Source: Clytia hemisphaerica
Taxonomy: Eukaryota; Cnidaria; Hydrozoa; Leptothecata; Clytiidae
Assembly (NCBI GenBank): GCA_902728285.1
Contig: CACVBU010000363.1
Span: 310,001 to 374,000, forward strand
Reading direction: 5' to 3'
Length of the DNA: 64,000 nt
The notes below the pieces were generated by a model. That model saw only the letters and a list, made by a program, of their open reading frames with translations. It was not told the origin of the DNA and ran no database searches. Shown in pieces: positions 12,601 to 25,000 of the stretch. Position 1 is the first letter of the stretch. Each line of letters opens with the position of its first letter. The translations under genes were made by a program, and so were the position numbers.

Positions 12601-12981
12601 AGTGGTTGGTATATGAATAGACACCTTTTCCTTTGCCATAGTTGAAGTTTGGTACCAGTTGTTCAATTAAATCCAAGTATGATTTGGTTTCTTTCTCCTC
12701 TTTTCTCAAGACTGTACATCCAGATAATTTAGTGGTGACACCTATATTGATGGCATATTTTGACTTGGTACCCAGGTACAAAGGGGTGGTGATCAAAACT
12801 TGTTCTGTACTGGTCCAGTACTCTATGTAACCCCTTCCAATTATTATGTCCTAATTTATTTCCAACGCAAGAGAATAATTTATTTTCAGAGGACTTTCTA
12901 CAGAGGACGTTCTATGCCTTCAAATTCTTAAACAGGTACATAACAATCAAGTTATTAAATATTCCAACATTTCTCTTGTAG
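9630..12981. other. Intergenic stretch upstream of RABGAP1
   Basis: No gene is supported. Frames at 11352-11627 (+) and 12509-12796 (-) have no recognisable motif and no convincing splice context. 10541-10783 holds an inverted repeat starting AAAGGGTCC. The rest is AT-rich and unassigned; the RABGAP1 promoter and a non-coding first exon should lie somewhere here, but I cannot place them. Confidence 0.5.
10541..10783. mobile_element. Inverted-repeat element, ~243 bp
   Basis: The left end AAAGGGTCC pairs with GGACCCTTT at the right. Internal ATTGTCCT/AGGACAAT and TATTGGACCA/TGGTCCAAAATA words also pair, which explains the overlapping open frames on both strands. It is imperfect and probably old. 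Confidence 0.6.
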
Positions 12982-13012
12982 AATGAGCAAAGAAAAATAA
13001 ACAAGTAACAAC
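12982..13012 (+). promoter_or_regulatory. RABGAP1 5' leader with splice acceptor and tiny uORF
   Basis: TTCTCTTGTAG ending at 12981 is a good splice acceptor, so the coding exon probably follows a non-coding exon further upstream. Between it and the start codon, ATG at 12983 opens a five-codon upstream ORF closed by TAA at 12998-13000, 12 bp before the main ATG. A weak dampening of translation is possible. Confidence 0.5.
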
Positions 13013-16000
13013 ATGGATGAAAACAAAGATGTTCTGTCTATAAACTCTGATAGCTCAAGTCCAACGTCCAATGCAGAATTTATAATGGTTGATGATAATA
13101 TAAGTAATGCTTCAACTGCCACCAAAATAAGTTTCTCAGATACACAAAGTGATGATTTTATGCCAAAAATGGGTGATATGGATCATGGCCAAGATGTCAG
13201 TCAACTAGTTGCTGAAGCCCAGATGGATCTAATTTCAGATTACTATACATCGAATAAAGACCAGCTTAATGATATTGAGGAGGATTTTGGGTCAAAAAAA
13301 GAAATGATGAGAGCTGTTTCACCGCAATCTTCTGACGAAGAAAGACATATGAGTGGAAATGATGATGATAAGGATGCTTGCATAATGTTTCACGGGATTA
13401 CATACCTTGGATCTTCTAATATAGATGCACCTAAAAGTGACTTAGAACTTGAAAGAGCAATATCTATATTAAGAGATCATGTTGAAGAATGCATTGACGT
13501 TATTTTATCTGTATCGGTCAATCCACTGGGGCAAATTCAACTTATTGATCCACAATCAAGAACTGAGATAGCGACTTACGATATCAGTAATATATGTTAT
13601 TGGGGAAAGGGGAAGAGTAATAGTGTAGAGAAAGATTGCTTGGCTTTTAATATCAGCCATGGGAAAGAAGATGTGACTTATCATTGCCATGTATTCAAAT
13701 GCAATGAAGATGACGTAAGATAAACATTTTTTATTGATGATATGCACCACTGGAGTCTTCTGAGAACTTTTAAAATTTTCCACCCAATACGTCACTTAAA
13801 AAATAGAAAAAGTGAAGTAATGAATTGCATATTGGAAGACTCTCCATATCATGATGAATTCATCTTTTTTCTTCTACTGACCAAATTTTCTAAGTTGTTT
13901 TGCTCCAAGGTCAGAATTTTTATTTAGAGGTTGTTCGGAAATCTTGCAAGCCTGGAAACAGAGTTGAACAATAACTCCTGAATTCTGGGAGCTTAGACCT
14001 TAAATAAATGAAATCTGACTTCGTTTTTTTCTTGTCCTTTACACTGTTCACATTAAGTTTTTCTTTAAACTACAGGTGAAAAGAATTTTGCAATCACTTG
14101 CACAGACGATAAAGAAAGATCAAAAGGTAAAAGATTTGCTGTAAGAATTAGAATGCTTCTCCACAGCTAGATTTTATTGGATTAGAAAAAACGAAGGACT
14201 AAGGATTGACATTTTTTTTTCTTTGTTATTCTCTGGTATTGAGGAATTTAAAGATAATATTTAAAAGCAAATTCAAAAAAATCAGAGTTCTTTATTATAG
14301 AGGAAACAAAATGAGTTCCCATCCAACCGACGTGGCTCTAAATTTGATTTAAATGATTTGAGTTTCAAATTCAACATTATTCTTGACGTCTGGGAGGAGG
14401 ATGGTAAAGGCTCATTTCAAACAGTTGCTCGTGACAAAACACATTTCAAGCTGAGAAAAGATTTGCAAAGAAAATTGGTTTTTGTTATTGAGCAAACTTC
14501 TAATTGCAAACTGAAAATTGAAAGGTACAAGTATGCCTGTTCTGACTAAAAAAGGGAAATTAATAAACTAGATGGTTTTGATCTAGTATTTAAAAGAACT
14601 CTTGTTTTAATCTTGTATGATACTGCTTTAAAAGCTGTCTTGGAGTCGTTGAAATGAAATTTTTCTTTAACTTTTTGTATTTTTTTCACTGCACTTATAT
14701 ATTATGTAAGGATGAGACTTGGTTCCGAAACTTCCTATATTTTCTCTTTTCTACATATAAATAATTTCTAACCTTCAATTATTTTGATTTCACTTTAGAT
14801 GTTTTGGCCTCTTACTGGCACAAGGAAGGGATATTCCAGAAGGGGATTTTCATTTACTTCAACAGGTGAGAGACAAACTTTTGATCAGCAATCTCTTTTT
14901 AACTTTTAAGACATGATTTTGTCTGAAGATTAAAAAACAATGTTTTCTTCCAAGATCTTCGCTATTCCTCCCACTGTCCTTGATGTGGTCATGTGTTAAA
15001 CACTAAATTTTTAATTTTATTACTTTTTGCAGCATTTTCTTGATCTATTATTATCTTCATTTTTCAGATTGACACAGACACACAGATACCTGGGAAAACC
15101 ATCATACATGCACACTGGGATTCAACACTAGATTATTGGAAAGTTTTGAACACAGATCCTGGAAAAGGTACACAATCTTTGTTCTTTTTTTCAAAGCAAA
15201 AGATGAAGAACATGGATGTTTTGTTTTGATTTATTAGGCAGTGAATTACAAATTAACTGGATGAATTGGGCTTTTTCAGAAAAAAGTTTTACCCCCACTG
15301 TTGAGGATATTGATTTTTCGAACCCCCTGGATATCCTCTCTTATAAAGATGCTTACCCCTGGATATCGTATTTTTTACTTGAAAAGACAGTTAACCTCCT
15401 GGATATGCGCTCCCTTGTAGATATTTGACCCCCAGGATATCCACTTTTGAACAAAAATCGTTAACCCCCTGGATATCCTCAACAGAGAGGGGCACAGACT
15501 ATTTCTGGGAAAGCCCATTCTGGTCTATGAATTCTTTATCATATTGATAACCTTGAATATGTCCTAGGACAGGCGAATGAAATATTACACTGGTGAGATA
15601 CTTTTACTGTCTTTGGTTGGTGAAATTGGTCTATAGAAGGACCTTGTAGTATTAAGCTGTGTTAAAGAGCCATTAATTTTGTCATTGCTTTCGCCTTCGT
15701 TGAAAACACGAGCTCTAATCTTCTTCTGTTATATTTTGCTCCTTTTGTTGAACCTTGAAAAGCTTCTGCAGCTTGTGTGAGGAATTTCTATTGATAAGCT
15801 AAGTAAAGTTCAGCTAAAGTAAAGTATGAGAAAAAATCTGAAAAAGACCTAAAAGTGAATTGATAAGCCATTTAAACCAGATCAGGTTGAATTTTATCAA
15901 TTCATTTTTAGTTCATTACTTTAGTTGAACTTGACAGGGTTGCCCTTGGCTTGTAACAATTTTTTCATTCACTTTTGACAAGAGTAATTTTTATCACGGT

Positions 16001-19000
16001 TAAGTTTTTCGTTCATGGAAAAAAATTGTCAAACTTGTTTCTTTTTATATTCTGGTCAAAGGGTCAAAGGTTTCTCATGAAAATTGATTTTGATCAAGAA
16101 GTTTATACGAGATAACATATCTAAGACTTACGAAATGCAAAGGTGCTGTAACTGATTTGACAACTGAATTTAGTAAAATGTGATTTCTTTTTATCACATT
16201 TTTAGATAATAGAGTTTACATGACGGTGGCAGCAGACGTTGTTTTCAAAGACCTTAAAGAGCCTGTTCGTTTTGTCAAGGAAGCCAAAGTGCGTGTTTTC
16301 CCTTCCAACGAGAAGTTTTGGAACCCATCCAAACCGAGAATCCAAGAAGACTTTGTCCTTGAATTGAAAGAGGTGAGAACTTTCCTCCAGAATATATTTA
16401 ATATCCTTTCTGTATCATCTAGCGTAGGTGAAAATCAAGAAAGGTTTAACCGTTTCTAGTTTTTACAGCAGAAACAAAAGCAATCCTTTTTAATCCGGTG
16501 ATTTTTCAAAGCCTTTTGTAGCCCAGTGCAACCCTTATTTACTCCTTTACTGCCTTTATTTTGGCCATAGCTCTGAAGCTGTATCCATATCCTGATCTGT
16601 TTGATCAGATACATTTTGGCTGAATACAATTATAAGTTAACTTAATTACAGTCTAGCTAAGTTTACAGTTATTGCATTGACAATAATAGTAGAAATTGTT
16701 AGAGATACAGACCTTTGAACTTAACAGGTGACTTTGTTTTTAAAATACGTGTCTAAACAAACATTTCACCACCGTTTTTATTTGGGGTTTTCTCGATTTG
16801 ATGACGTCACTACTGGTGCTTGCATGATTTTAGAGCATGTATCAAAAAGCGTGTCATATCTAATTTTTTTTTGTCATAAGTCTTTAACTATTTAAAAAGT
16901 AAACATGTCTTCAGAGCTGGTCACTTGCCTCATACATTTAGGATTGGAATTTTTAAACTTTCATAATCGTTACGGGAGAAATGCGTAGCTTGGGATTAGT
17001 TTATCTTTTTCTGTAAATCTGCGATTGCTTAAAAAGATTATGTGGGTTTCACTCATAATATCAATATAAAATATATATTTTTAACAGCTCCTCCTTTATA
17101 CATATTCAATATAAATTTTCAAGTTTATCCAAATATTTTTGCAGTTTCTCTTAGTTCCTTAAGATTTTCAGTTGAACTTGAAAGAAGGCACATTCCATGG
17201 GAGTGGATTCATCTTTTCTCTATGTATCATGTTTCCTTTATCCTCTTATCCTACTCTCCTACTCTCTAAATACAAATAAAGAAATTGACACAACAATAAA
17301 ACCACATCTGATCACATACCACATGAAATAAATATGATGTATAAAGAAATCTGACATGTCAAACGTATTACTATGTAAACAAATCGGTTAAACTTTACAC
17401 TGTGATAAAAAAAAGTATATAAATCCAATGCTAGATTGATCTTGCCAAAAGAATCATAATCATCAGCTATTCAGTGCACTAGATAGATACACGTTACATT
17501 ATACTATATTTTGTACGTGAAAATAATAAAACATGGTTTATAAACGAAAGTTACATGATCAATGGACCAGACGTTCCCGTAGGAAATCTTCATTGAAAGA
17601 TTTGGTAGGTTTTTTTTCCATTCCAACTTTAACATCACATGAGGTTTTGGTATCGAATTTGCCAAAATTGAATGAAATTAAAATGTCTGTCAATGCTATC
17701 ATATCAGAATTTTTATATTTTCGATTCTGTTAAACTCGAACCAAATTTCGTTTTTGTTGGAGCTTTTGAAATGTCCCCTTTTGGATAGTTCAAAGCCTCC
17801 TATCATAAATGACTACGGTATGGCAGAATAACTAAGTTAGAAAAAACTGGTTTAGAGAATAACATCGCCTACTTTTTTGGCTTACTTTTTCGGCTTACTT
17901 TTTCAATAATCTTCAGGTAAAATTTTGACTACGTTACTTTAAACATGAAGGCATAAACGAGTTTATTTAGTGTATCTGGGCTTTCCTGCGACGGAAACGG
18001 TTAGCTTCTGATATTTCTAGATCCTGATTGTCTGAGGACGACGGTAAATTGGCACTTTTGCCGTTCCAGGGAACTTCTCGGAGTTCAAAGTTTCTCACCA
18101 ATAACCTCTTATTTTGAGTCATCTTTGATCACTTAATGCGATTTTCGGTATCAGCAGTGGTTTTCTCATCAACCACTCTTAAGATTGTGAAGAGATCGAA
18201 CATCAGATAACCATTTTTTAGTCAGTGTCTAAAACATTCTATAAACCATAATAAAATCGCTTGAAAGTGAAAGAAACGTTCAGATACTGGCTAGTTTAAA
18301 ACTTCGTCAGTCGTTTATAATTTCAAATTTCAGATGATTACAACCCAAGAAAACGTCACGATTCTTACACACAATCTTTTAAAGAAAAACCTCAAAAATA
18401 AAAAAAAATTCAAATAACAAGAAAGTTGTGAGACCACAACGTTTAAAATTTCAAACGACATTTATTCGAACGACAAGAAATTATTCAACAAAATTCTTAG
18501 AAAATATTATGTTTTATGAAAGTGTCTTGTAGTATAGTTTAAATCGTTCAGAAAAATCTTTTTCCTCTGAATGAGCCATGGATACCTACTGAAAACTCTA
18601 CAAACAAGATGAATACCATAGCCATGAGGAAATCTTTTTATTTCCTTCCGTCCTCAATGTTTTGACTTGGTTTCGACTCTTAAAGTTATGCTATCCTCTG
18701 AAGTTGTTCAAAGACGTAAAAAAGACCATTGGCCAAAGAAGAAAAAGGACGTGACAAGAACTTTCAGTTTGAATTTGGTATATACATACAAATTAGATTA
18801 TTTACTCGGGATACTGATAGATAATTTGTTCTGACTGCTAGTACAAAAAGCGAACAGCTAAAGTAATATCATATTAATTCACTAGTTTTGTATACGCAAT
18901 CATTGCTAAAATGCAAGTATCATGGTACGTGTAGAAAATGTCTGCAGAAGCTTTTATAGGTTTCAATGAACAACCTAAAAGTTCACAATGAGAGACGTAA

Positions 19001-22000
19001 AGTAGCTTGTTTTTTTTCCGTATTGTGATTTACTCTTTGGTTTCGTGGATTGCAAAAGTTCTTTTCCATGGCGCCTTTTCTCAGGTGGACTTTAGTTATC
19101 AAAATTAAGTTTGCAGTCTTAAGTTTAAAGGCCATCATTCAACGTATACCCCACGGTATATCCTACTATTTGCTTACAAGAACAGCCCTGGGAGCCCGTG
19201 CTGTGGCAGCGTAAATTTTGAAAATTTCTTTTATAAAAAAAAAGTGTCTTTATAAGGTTGGTGCAAATGCGAATATTCCATTCAACATTTCAAAGTTCAT
19301 TAATGGACAAATGTTGGATGGCAAACGCAACAAACGGCATTGAACACTTTAATTAGAATAACCACATGTATACAACATAAAATGCTGTGTCGGCAAAATT
19401 TTGGAGTCATTTGCGCTAGCTTTTATATGAAGGAGTATGAAAAATATAGTTGTAATGTCTCACCATCCATATCATTTCTCTACCATAGAACTTCAACGAT
19501 GAAGGTGAAAAATGGTTGGAGAAGGAGAGCTTACATAGTGCAGTGGAAGTTCAAAAGTTGAAGAATTCAAGTGGTTCTCTCTCTTCTATATGGAAAAACA
19601 ATACCAATAAACCGAAACTGAGACAAGACAGTACAATCTCTGTGGAACCAGAAATTATCAACGGTGTGTACTCTTATTTCCTGGTCTCCTTCAGTATAAA
19701 GTATAAATTTAGGGTGTTTTATGGGTCTTCGAAAACATTTGAAGCCTGGGAGTTGATGAAAGATTCAGTGGAGACTTGATTGTTGATTGAACCTTTTTAG
19801 AAGATTCGTATATTCTTTGCCGGACTTTTTCCTATCAAACTCTGCTATAACTTCATAAAATCTCAGTCAATATAAGTGAAATGACAAAAAGCATAAATGC
19901 CCTAAAGCACTATTTCAAGTAATTGACAAAATAGGAAAATTCTTTAAAACATCCCCTATAATATGACAATAATCACTGTATAGACAACTCCTTACTCTAA
20001 TATAATATAGTTTCGTTTTGCACTCGTTCCCAGGCCCCGAAGAAGAAGATGACGAGCCATTACTGTCAGGGAGCGGTGAATTCGAACGATCATATTCAGA
20101 AGGTGAACTCGATAATTGGAAAGAAATTCTTGATAAGTGGACAGACTTTAACACGAAACCAAGCAAATTGACACAATGTATACGCAGGGTAAGTTTCTTG
20201 ATTGTTTAGCGGTAAAAGTGTGGTGGATATCTTGCACGAAAAGGCTAAACCTTTTTTTCCTAAGACTACTTTGCATGCATGTTGTTTCTTTATCGGATTC
20301 AAGAGAATTGTTCTATGTTATTGTTTACAATGTAATGTTTTCAAATGGATAGAATTTCGGACAGATTGCTTTCGGATCGTTTTCATCTTATTTTTTATCC
20401 ATGTGAAATTGTTTTGATGGTCACGCTTTTCTCTATTTTGTTATACTCTCTCTTGGATGTTTTACATCAAAACCGCTTCGTACCTCTGCACACCAACACC
20501 ACCAGCTTTGTATCTGTAATGGTACATTGTGTAGGTTTTCAGATTTAAGCCCCCCGACATTCTGTGGCCGTCAGTTGGGCGATTGATACCTGAGGTCTTT
20601 CAACGGAGTTGTGCTATGTCCATGTTTCCATAAAATAATTTTGCTGATAAATTTGTTTAAATTTTTGTATTACTGTGTAGAACTATCTTTCTCTCGCAAA
20701 AGGTAATCAAAGAATGATCAAAACGATGTGAGGTATTTTTAGCAATCTCAATACTTTTTCTCGTTTTTACTTTGCCAGGGTAATCTACCGAATGCAGTGC
20801 GTGGTGATGTATGGCAAAGACTCAGTGGTAATGAAAAAGATGACGAAATTAATAGAAGCTACGAAGTCCTTTTTAATAAGGTAAAAGCTCTTCTATTTCC
20901 CCTACCTCCCTGCCTCTCAAATAATTGCTAATCGTTGATAGATAACTTCTCGTAGTTCGAACGACTCTCTCTTTAGAAAAGAAAGAGGTTATTTAACCAA
21001 GGGATTGTACCCCCTTTCGCATTCTTGTTTTTTTTGATTGTCTACCTGGGTTTTACTTCTGCCTCCATTATTCTTGTATCATTTTGCTTTTGTAACCGTA
21101 CATATCTATCCTTGGTTTACTAGTTGCCCAAGGCCTTCCGAGGATCACGTTATAAACCAATTTCATGCAATATTTAAATTTAAATCTATTTGAGCCCTTC
21201 TAGAACATTCGCAGGTGTCATTTTATGGTTGTTGTGTTTGTGGCTATGCCTCGTTTCCATAGTGTCCTCCCCCTCTGGATTCAGGGGGGAATGGGTTTTG
21301 AGGTCAAAAGGACGTATAGGGGGAAAGAATTTTTTTTGAAGCCAGGGTGGGGAAAACGAGCAGGGGGGATGGAAAATTTTCATTCTAGGCATGGGCATAT
21401 GTTCTTCTTTCATTTATTTCAACCAGCAATATTACGGTTTAAAAACAACCATCCTTTCCATTTATTCTTGAATTAGAACTACCTTAGGGAAAACAATAAG
21501 CGTTAAATTCATCAAATTACAGCTTTTTATGCTTGAGGGGGGGGGGGACAGAGAAATTTTTGGAGGCAGGGTGGGGGAAAATGAGGGGGAATGGAAAATT
21601 TTCATTCTAGGCATGGGGGAAAGAGACCCTGAAGGACACTATGGTTTCACAAATAGCCCAAGGAGCTGCCGGGGATGGTATTTAATAATCGATTCAATAC
21701 TATTTCCATAAACTAAAATAATCAAGTATTATTCTGCAGGATTCGCAACAAGAACAGGTCATACTATGGGATGTTACGAGGACTTTCCCAGCACACGAAC
21801 GTTTCAGAGAAGCCAATGGAAAAGGACAAAATGCACTGTACCACATAAGCAAAGTGAGTAACTGATTCCCTGTCATTGCCTTGCTTGTAAGAGAGATACA
21901 GTATGCCTTTCAAACACAAGTTTATAGAAGTTTATCATGATCTACTTCGAAGGGATCGATGGAGCACACGGTTTGAACGTTTTGGTTTTAGCCGTTACTT

Positions 22001-25000
22001 AATACTTGATTTCAACAACTACTAACAAAATTTAGCCTGGATACACTCAATCAGCCTCCTTGTGACTCTGGGGTTGATGGGTAAAGTTGTATTTATCCAC
22101 AAGGGTCCAGATTCTAGAATGCTCTGAAATGTTTTGACAATCGAAATGATTCATCCTATAGTTAAGTACTTTAGAAGGTTCCTAGACCAACCTTGAGTGA
22201 TTTGCTATTGGGTGGGAGATTTCTCTCCTAGAAACTCTTTTCACCAAACAAAATTCCGCTCACGTAAAATTGAGAGATGAGAAAACTGCGTCTTGAAATA
22301 ATATTATTGTGTCATTCGTTGCATATACTTGGCATTGCCATGTTAAAAATATGTATTCTTGGCTTAAAATACGTCAACATAGAGCTTAAGAATTGGCAAA
22401 CGGCCATGTTGCTTAACACTCGTCGACCTATTTCATTGCAAAAAACAACAAAACAGCTATGCCGTCATCATGCTATTACGGGCTTTTGCAAAAACGGTAG
22501 CACGCTCAGTTCTCTAAAATAAACATTTGGATTTAGCGATTTTACATCTCTTCTTTCCGTGTTTGTTTTCCGATTTGAAACAATGTTGTGAACTTTGGTA
22601 ATGATCGAAAAAGTCTGTTAGAGGCACGTTTAATCCCTCGGTAAACAAAAACTTCCTATTTTTGTCAGATGTTTATCTTATAATGTGATCTATCCACTCC
22701 GCCTTTCAAAGCAAATTTGTTGACTTTTTCCTCACTCACATGTTCGGCGTGATCGATTTCTCCGTTTCTCTCTCAAAACAAACAATGGATGGAATTACAT
22801 CCCAAAATGCCAATCATCTAAACATGATCTATGCAAAATGAAAATTTTATGTGTTTGCTTGAAAAATTATAGGGATCATTGCTATTCTCTCTCATTGCGT
22901 TCAATTTTAGGTCACGTTTCGGTCAAATGGCCAGTTCTCTTAGAAAACTTCTTTGACAAATTACCTTCTGTCCAAACAGATTTATTTGGAAGATAATTAT
23001 CCATTAGGATAATGAAAGCAAAACCATCAAGCTCCCCACTGCAAATCTCGAATATTTCCTACCTTAGATTCACGCCACATAAAGTGTTAAAAGCCAAAGA
23101 ATGAATGACATGGATCGGTATATCATGCCGAGAATCTTTCCCTCATGTTTTACATATTAAGGCTTGGGGACACGAGAAGTTTTTTTCGCGTTGGTGCAAT
23201 GCAACATGCTCTATCCTACCAACACAAGAAAAAAAGTCCGTGTCCCATGGTTTCATTTTTTGTTTCGTGGAACAAAAGGTGAGGAAAATACCCAAAAGAC
23301 ACGCTGATTTTGTCCCTGGCGCAATGGAGCAAAATTGATTACAAAAGTGAGATTTCACTTTTTCTGGTAGAAAGAAAAATGGGGTGGAAACACGAGAAAG
23401 CGTTTCAGGTTGGTGGGATGGAGCATGCTGTATTACACCAACGCGAAAAAAACTTCTCGTGTCCCCAAGCCTTTACCCTACAAACAATTTATTAAATATA
23501 AAACTTCTTCAACTTTTCATTTTAGGCATATTCAAATTATGATGAAGAAGTTGCTTATTGTCAAGGACTATCGTTCATTATTGCAACATTCTTACTTCAC
23601 GTACGAAAAAATTCCATCCATCATTCCTCATACATCAGAGTCCTATTCCTTCTAAACCTTAACCGATTTATCAATTAAATGCTATCGATTTTATTTACCC
23701 GTCAATACTGAGTTTGGCTGAACAGGATCTATGTAAAAAACCTTCCTGATTTTCTTTGCCCTTTTCACTAAACTAATCTATTAAAAGCTTTGAAGCTATA
23801 AATGCTTGAAGCTGCATTGCGCTTTACTAGCATTTTCTTCCAATATCAAAAATTTGTTATTGCTTTTTTCGGTATCTTTTTTTACTCTTAGGTTGAAGAG
23901 AAAGAAGCTTATTCACTATTGGTCAAAATGATGTATGATTATGGTTTACGTGATTTGTTCAACAATGGATTCGCCTCTTTACATCAATATTTCTTCGTAC
24001 TCGACCGCATTCTGGAGGTTTGTACTCTTCATATTCATGATATGTACCATTGCAATGTCTTCCACGGACCCAACAGCTGATTGGTTGAAAGTGACGTATT
24101 GACTGATTTTACGTCATTTACAACCAATCATCTGTTGGGTCCGTGGAAGACATTGCAATGGTGCTTATCATGAATTCTATTAGTTATACGGTTTTTACTG
24201 ACCCAACATGTACCGTATCCCACCTCGGGAGACCGTGCAACGGATTTATATTTCATATGTCCAAAGAGTACAAAAAAAATTAAAGAACTAAGTACTTACC
24301 TCGAACAGCTGCAAAGTAAAAAAAACCTCAAAATTGACATTTTATAGCATCGCAAAAGAAAGCAATCCATATAAACTTAAGAAAAACGAAAATCGAAATC
24401 AATTTTAAAGGTTTTTTGCACTGTTGACACAAGCATCCACACTACTCTCTTGTTTTTTTTTCCTAATGCTTTCTGACTTTTCTAAACAAAACATTCGAAT
24501 CTCGAACAATACATTCAAACACAGTCTGACATTCTTTAATAAAGATTCACCACAGTTACCATTCCTTTATATTCGGTACACTTTGTGGTTAGCTTGGTAC
24601 CCTTTCACTTGTGGTTCCTGGAGGTTACGAAGAACAATAAGGACTGAGTGGATCTAAGGTCTTTCAAGGTCTAATTAGTAGTCTTCGTCATAATTTGATT
24701 TTTAAATCCAATCTTTTCGATCATTCCAGGACACGCTAAACGATTTATATCAGCATTTCCAGAACAACAACATCGAGTCCCACATGTATGCTTCACAATG
24801 GTTCTTGACCTTATTCACAGCCAAGTTTCCGCTTTCCCTGGTTTTCAATATCATTGATATCATCTTTTGTGAGGTATGTACGCTTAAACCTGTTACAATG
24901 CGATTTCCTTTTCATGTTAACCCGGCATTGTACAGTGGAGTCTCTTTGATCCGAACCTTTAGATCTCAAGTTTTCTAGTCCTTTCAGTTAACAATGCCTT

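Larger units (their letters stand above)
16373..19488 (+). other. RABGAP1 intron 6 (3.1 kb, the longest)
   Basis: It separates the N-terminal PTB/DUF3694 half from the linker and TBC half. It contains a TATA-like box and a short open exon with a good donor (see 17416 and 17533). Otherwise it is AT-rich with no recognised repeat family. A sequence TACGGTATGGCAGAATAA near 17815 resembles the end of the inverted-repeat element at 9377. Confidence 0.6.

Noticed and set aside
12509..12796. 95-codon minus-strand frame upstream of RABGAP1
   Set aside because: No recognisable domain, no good splice sites, overlapped by another frame; not supported as a gene.
22277..22522. 81-codon frame in RABGAP1 intron 10
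   Set aside because: No motif, not in phase with flanking exons, no matching splice sites.
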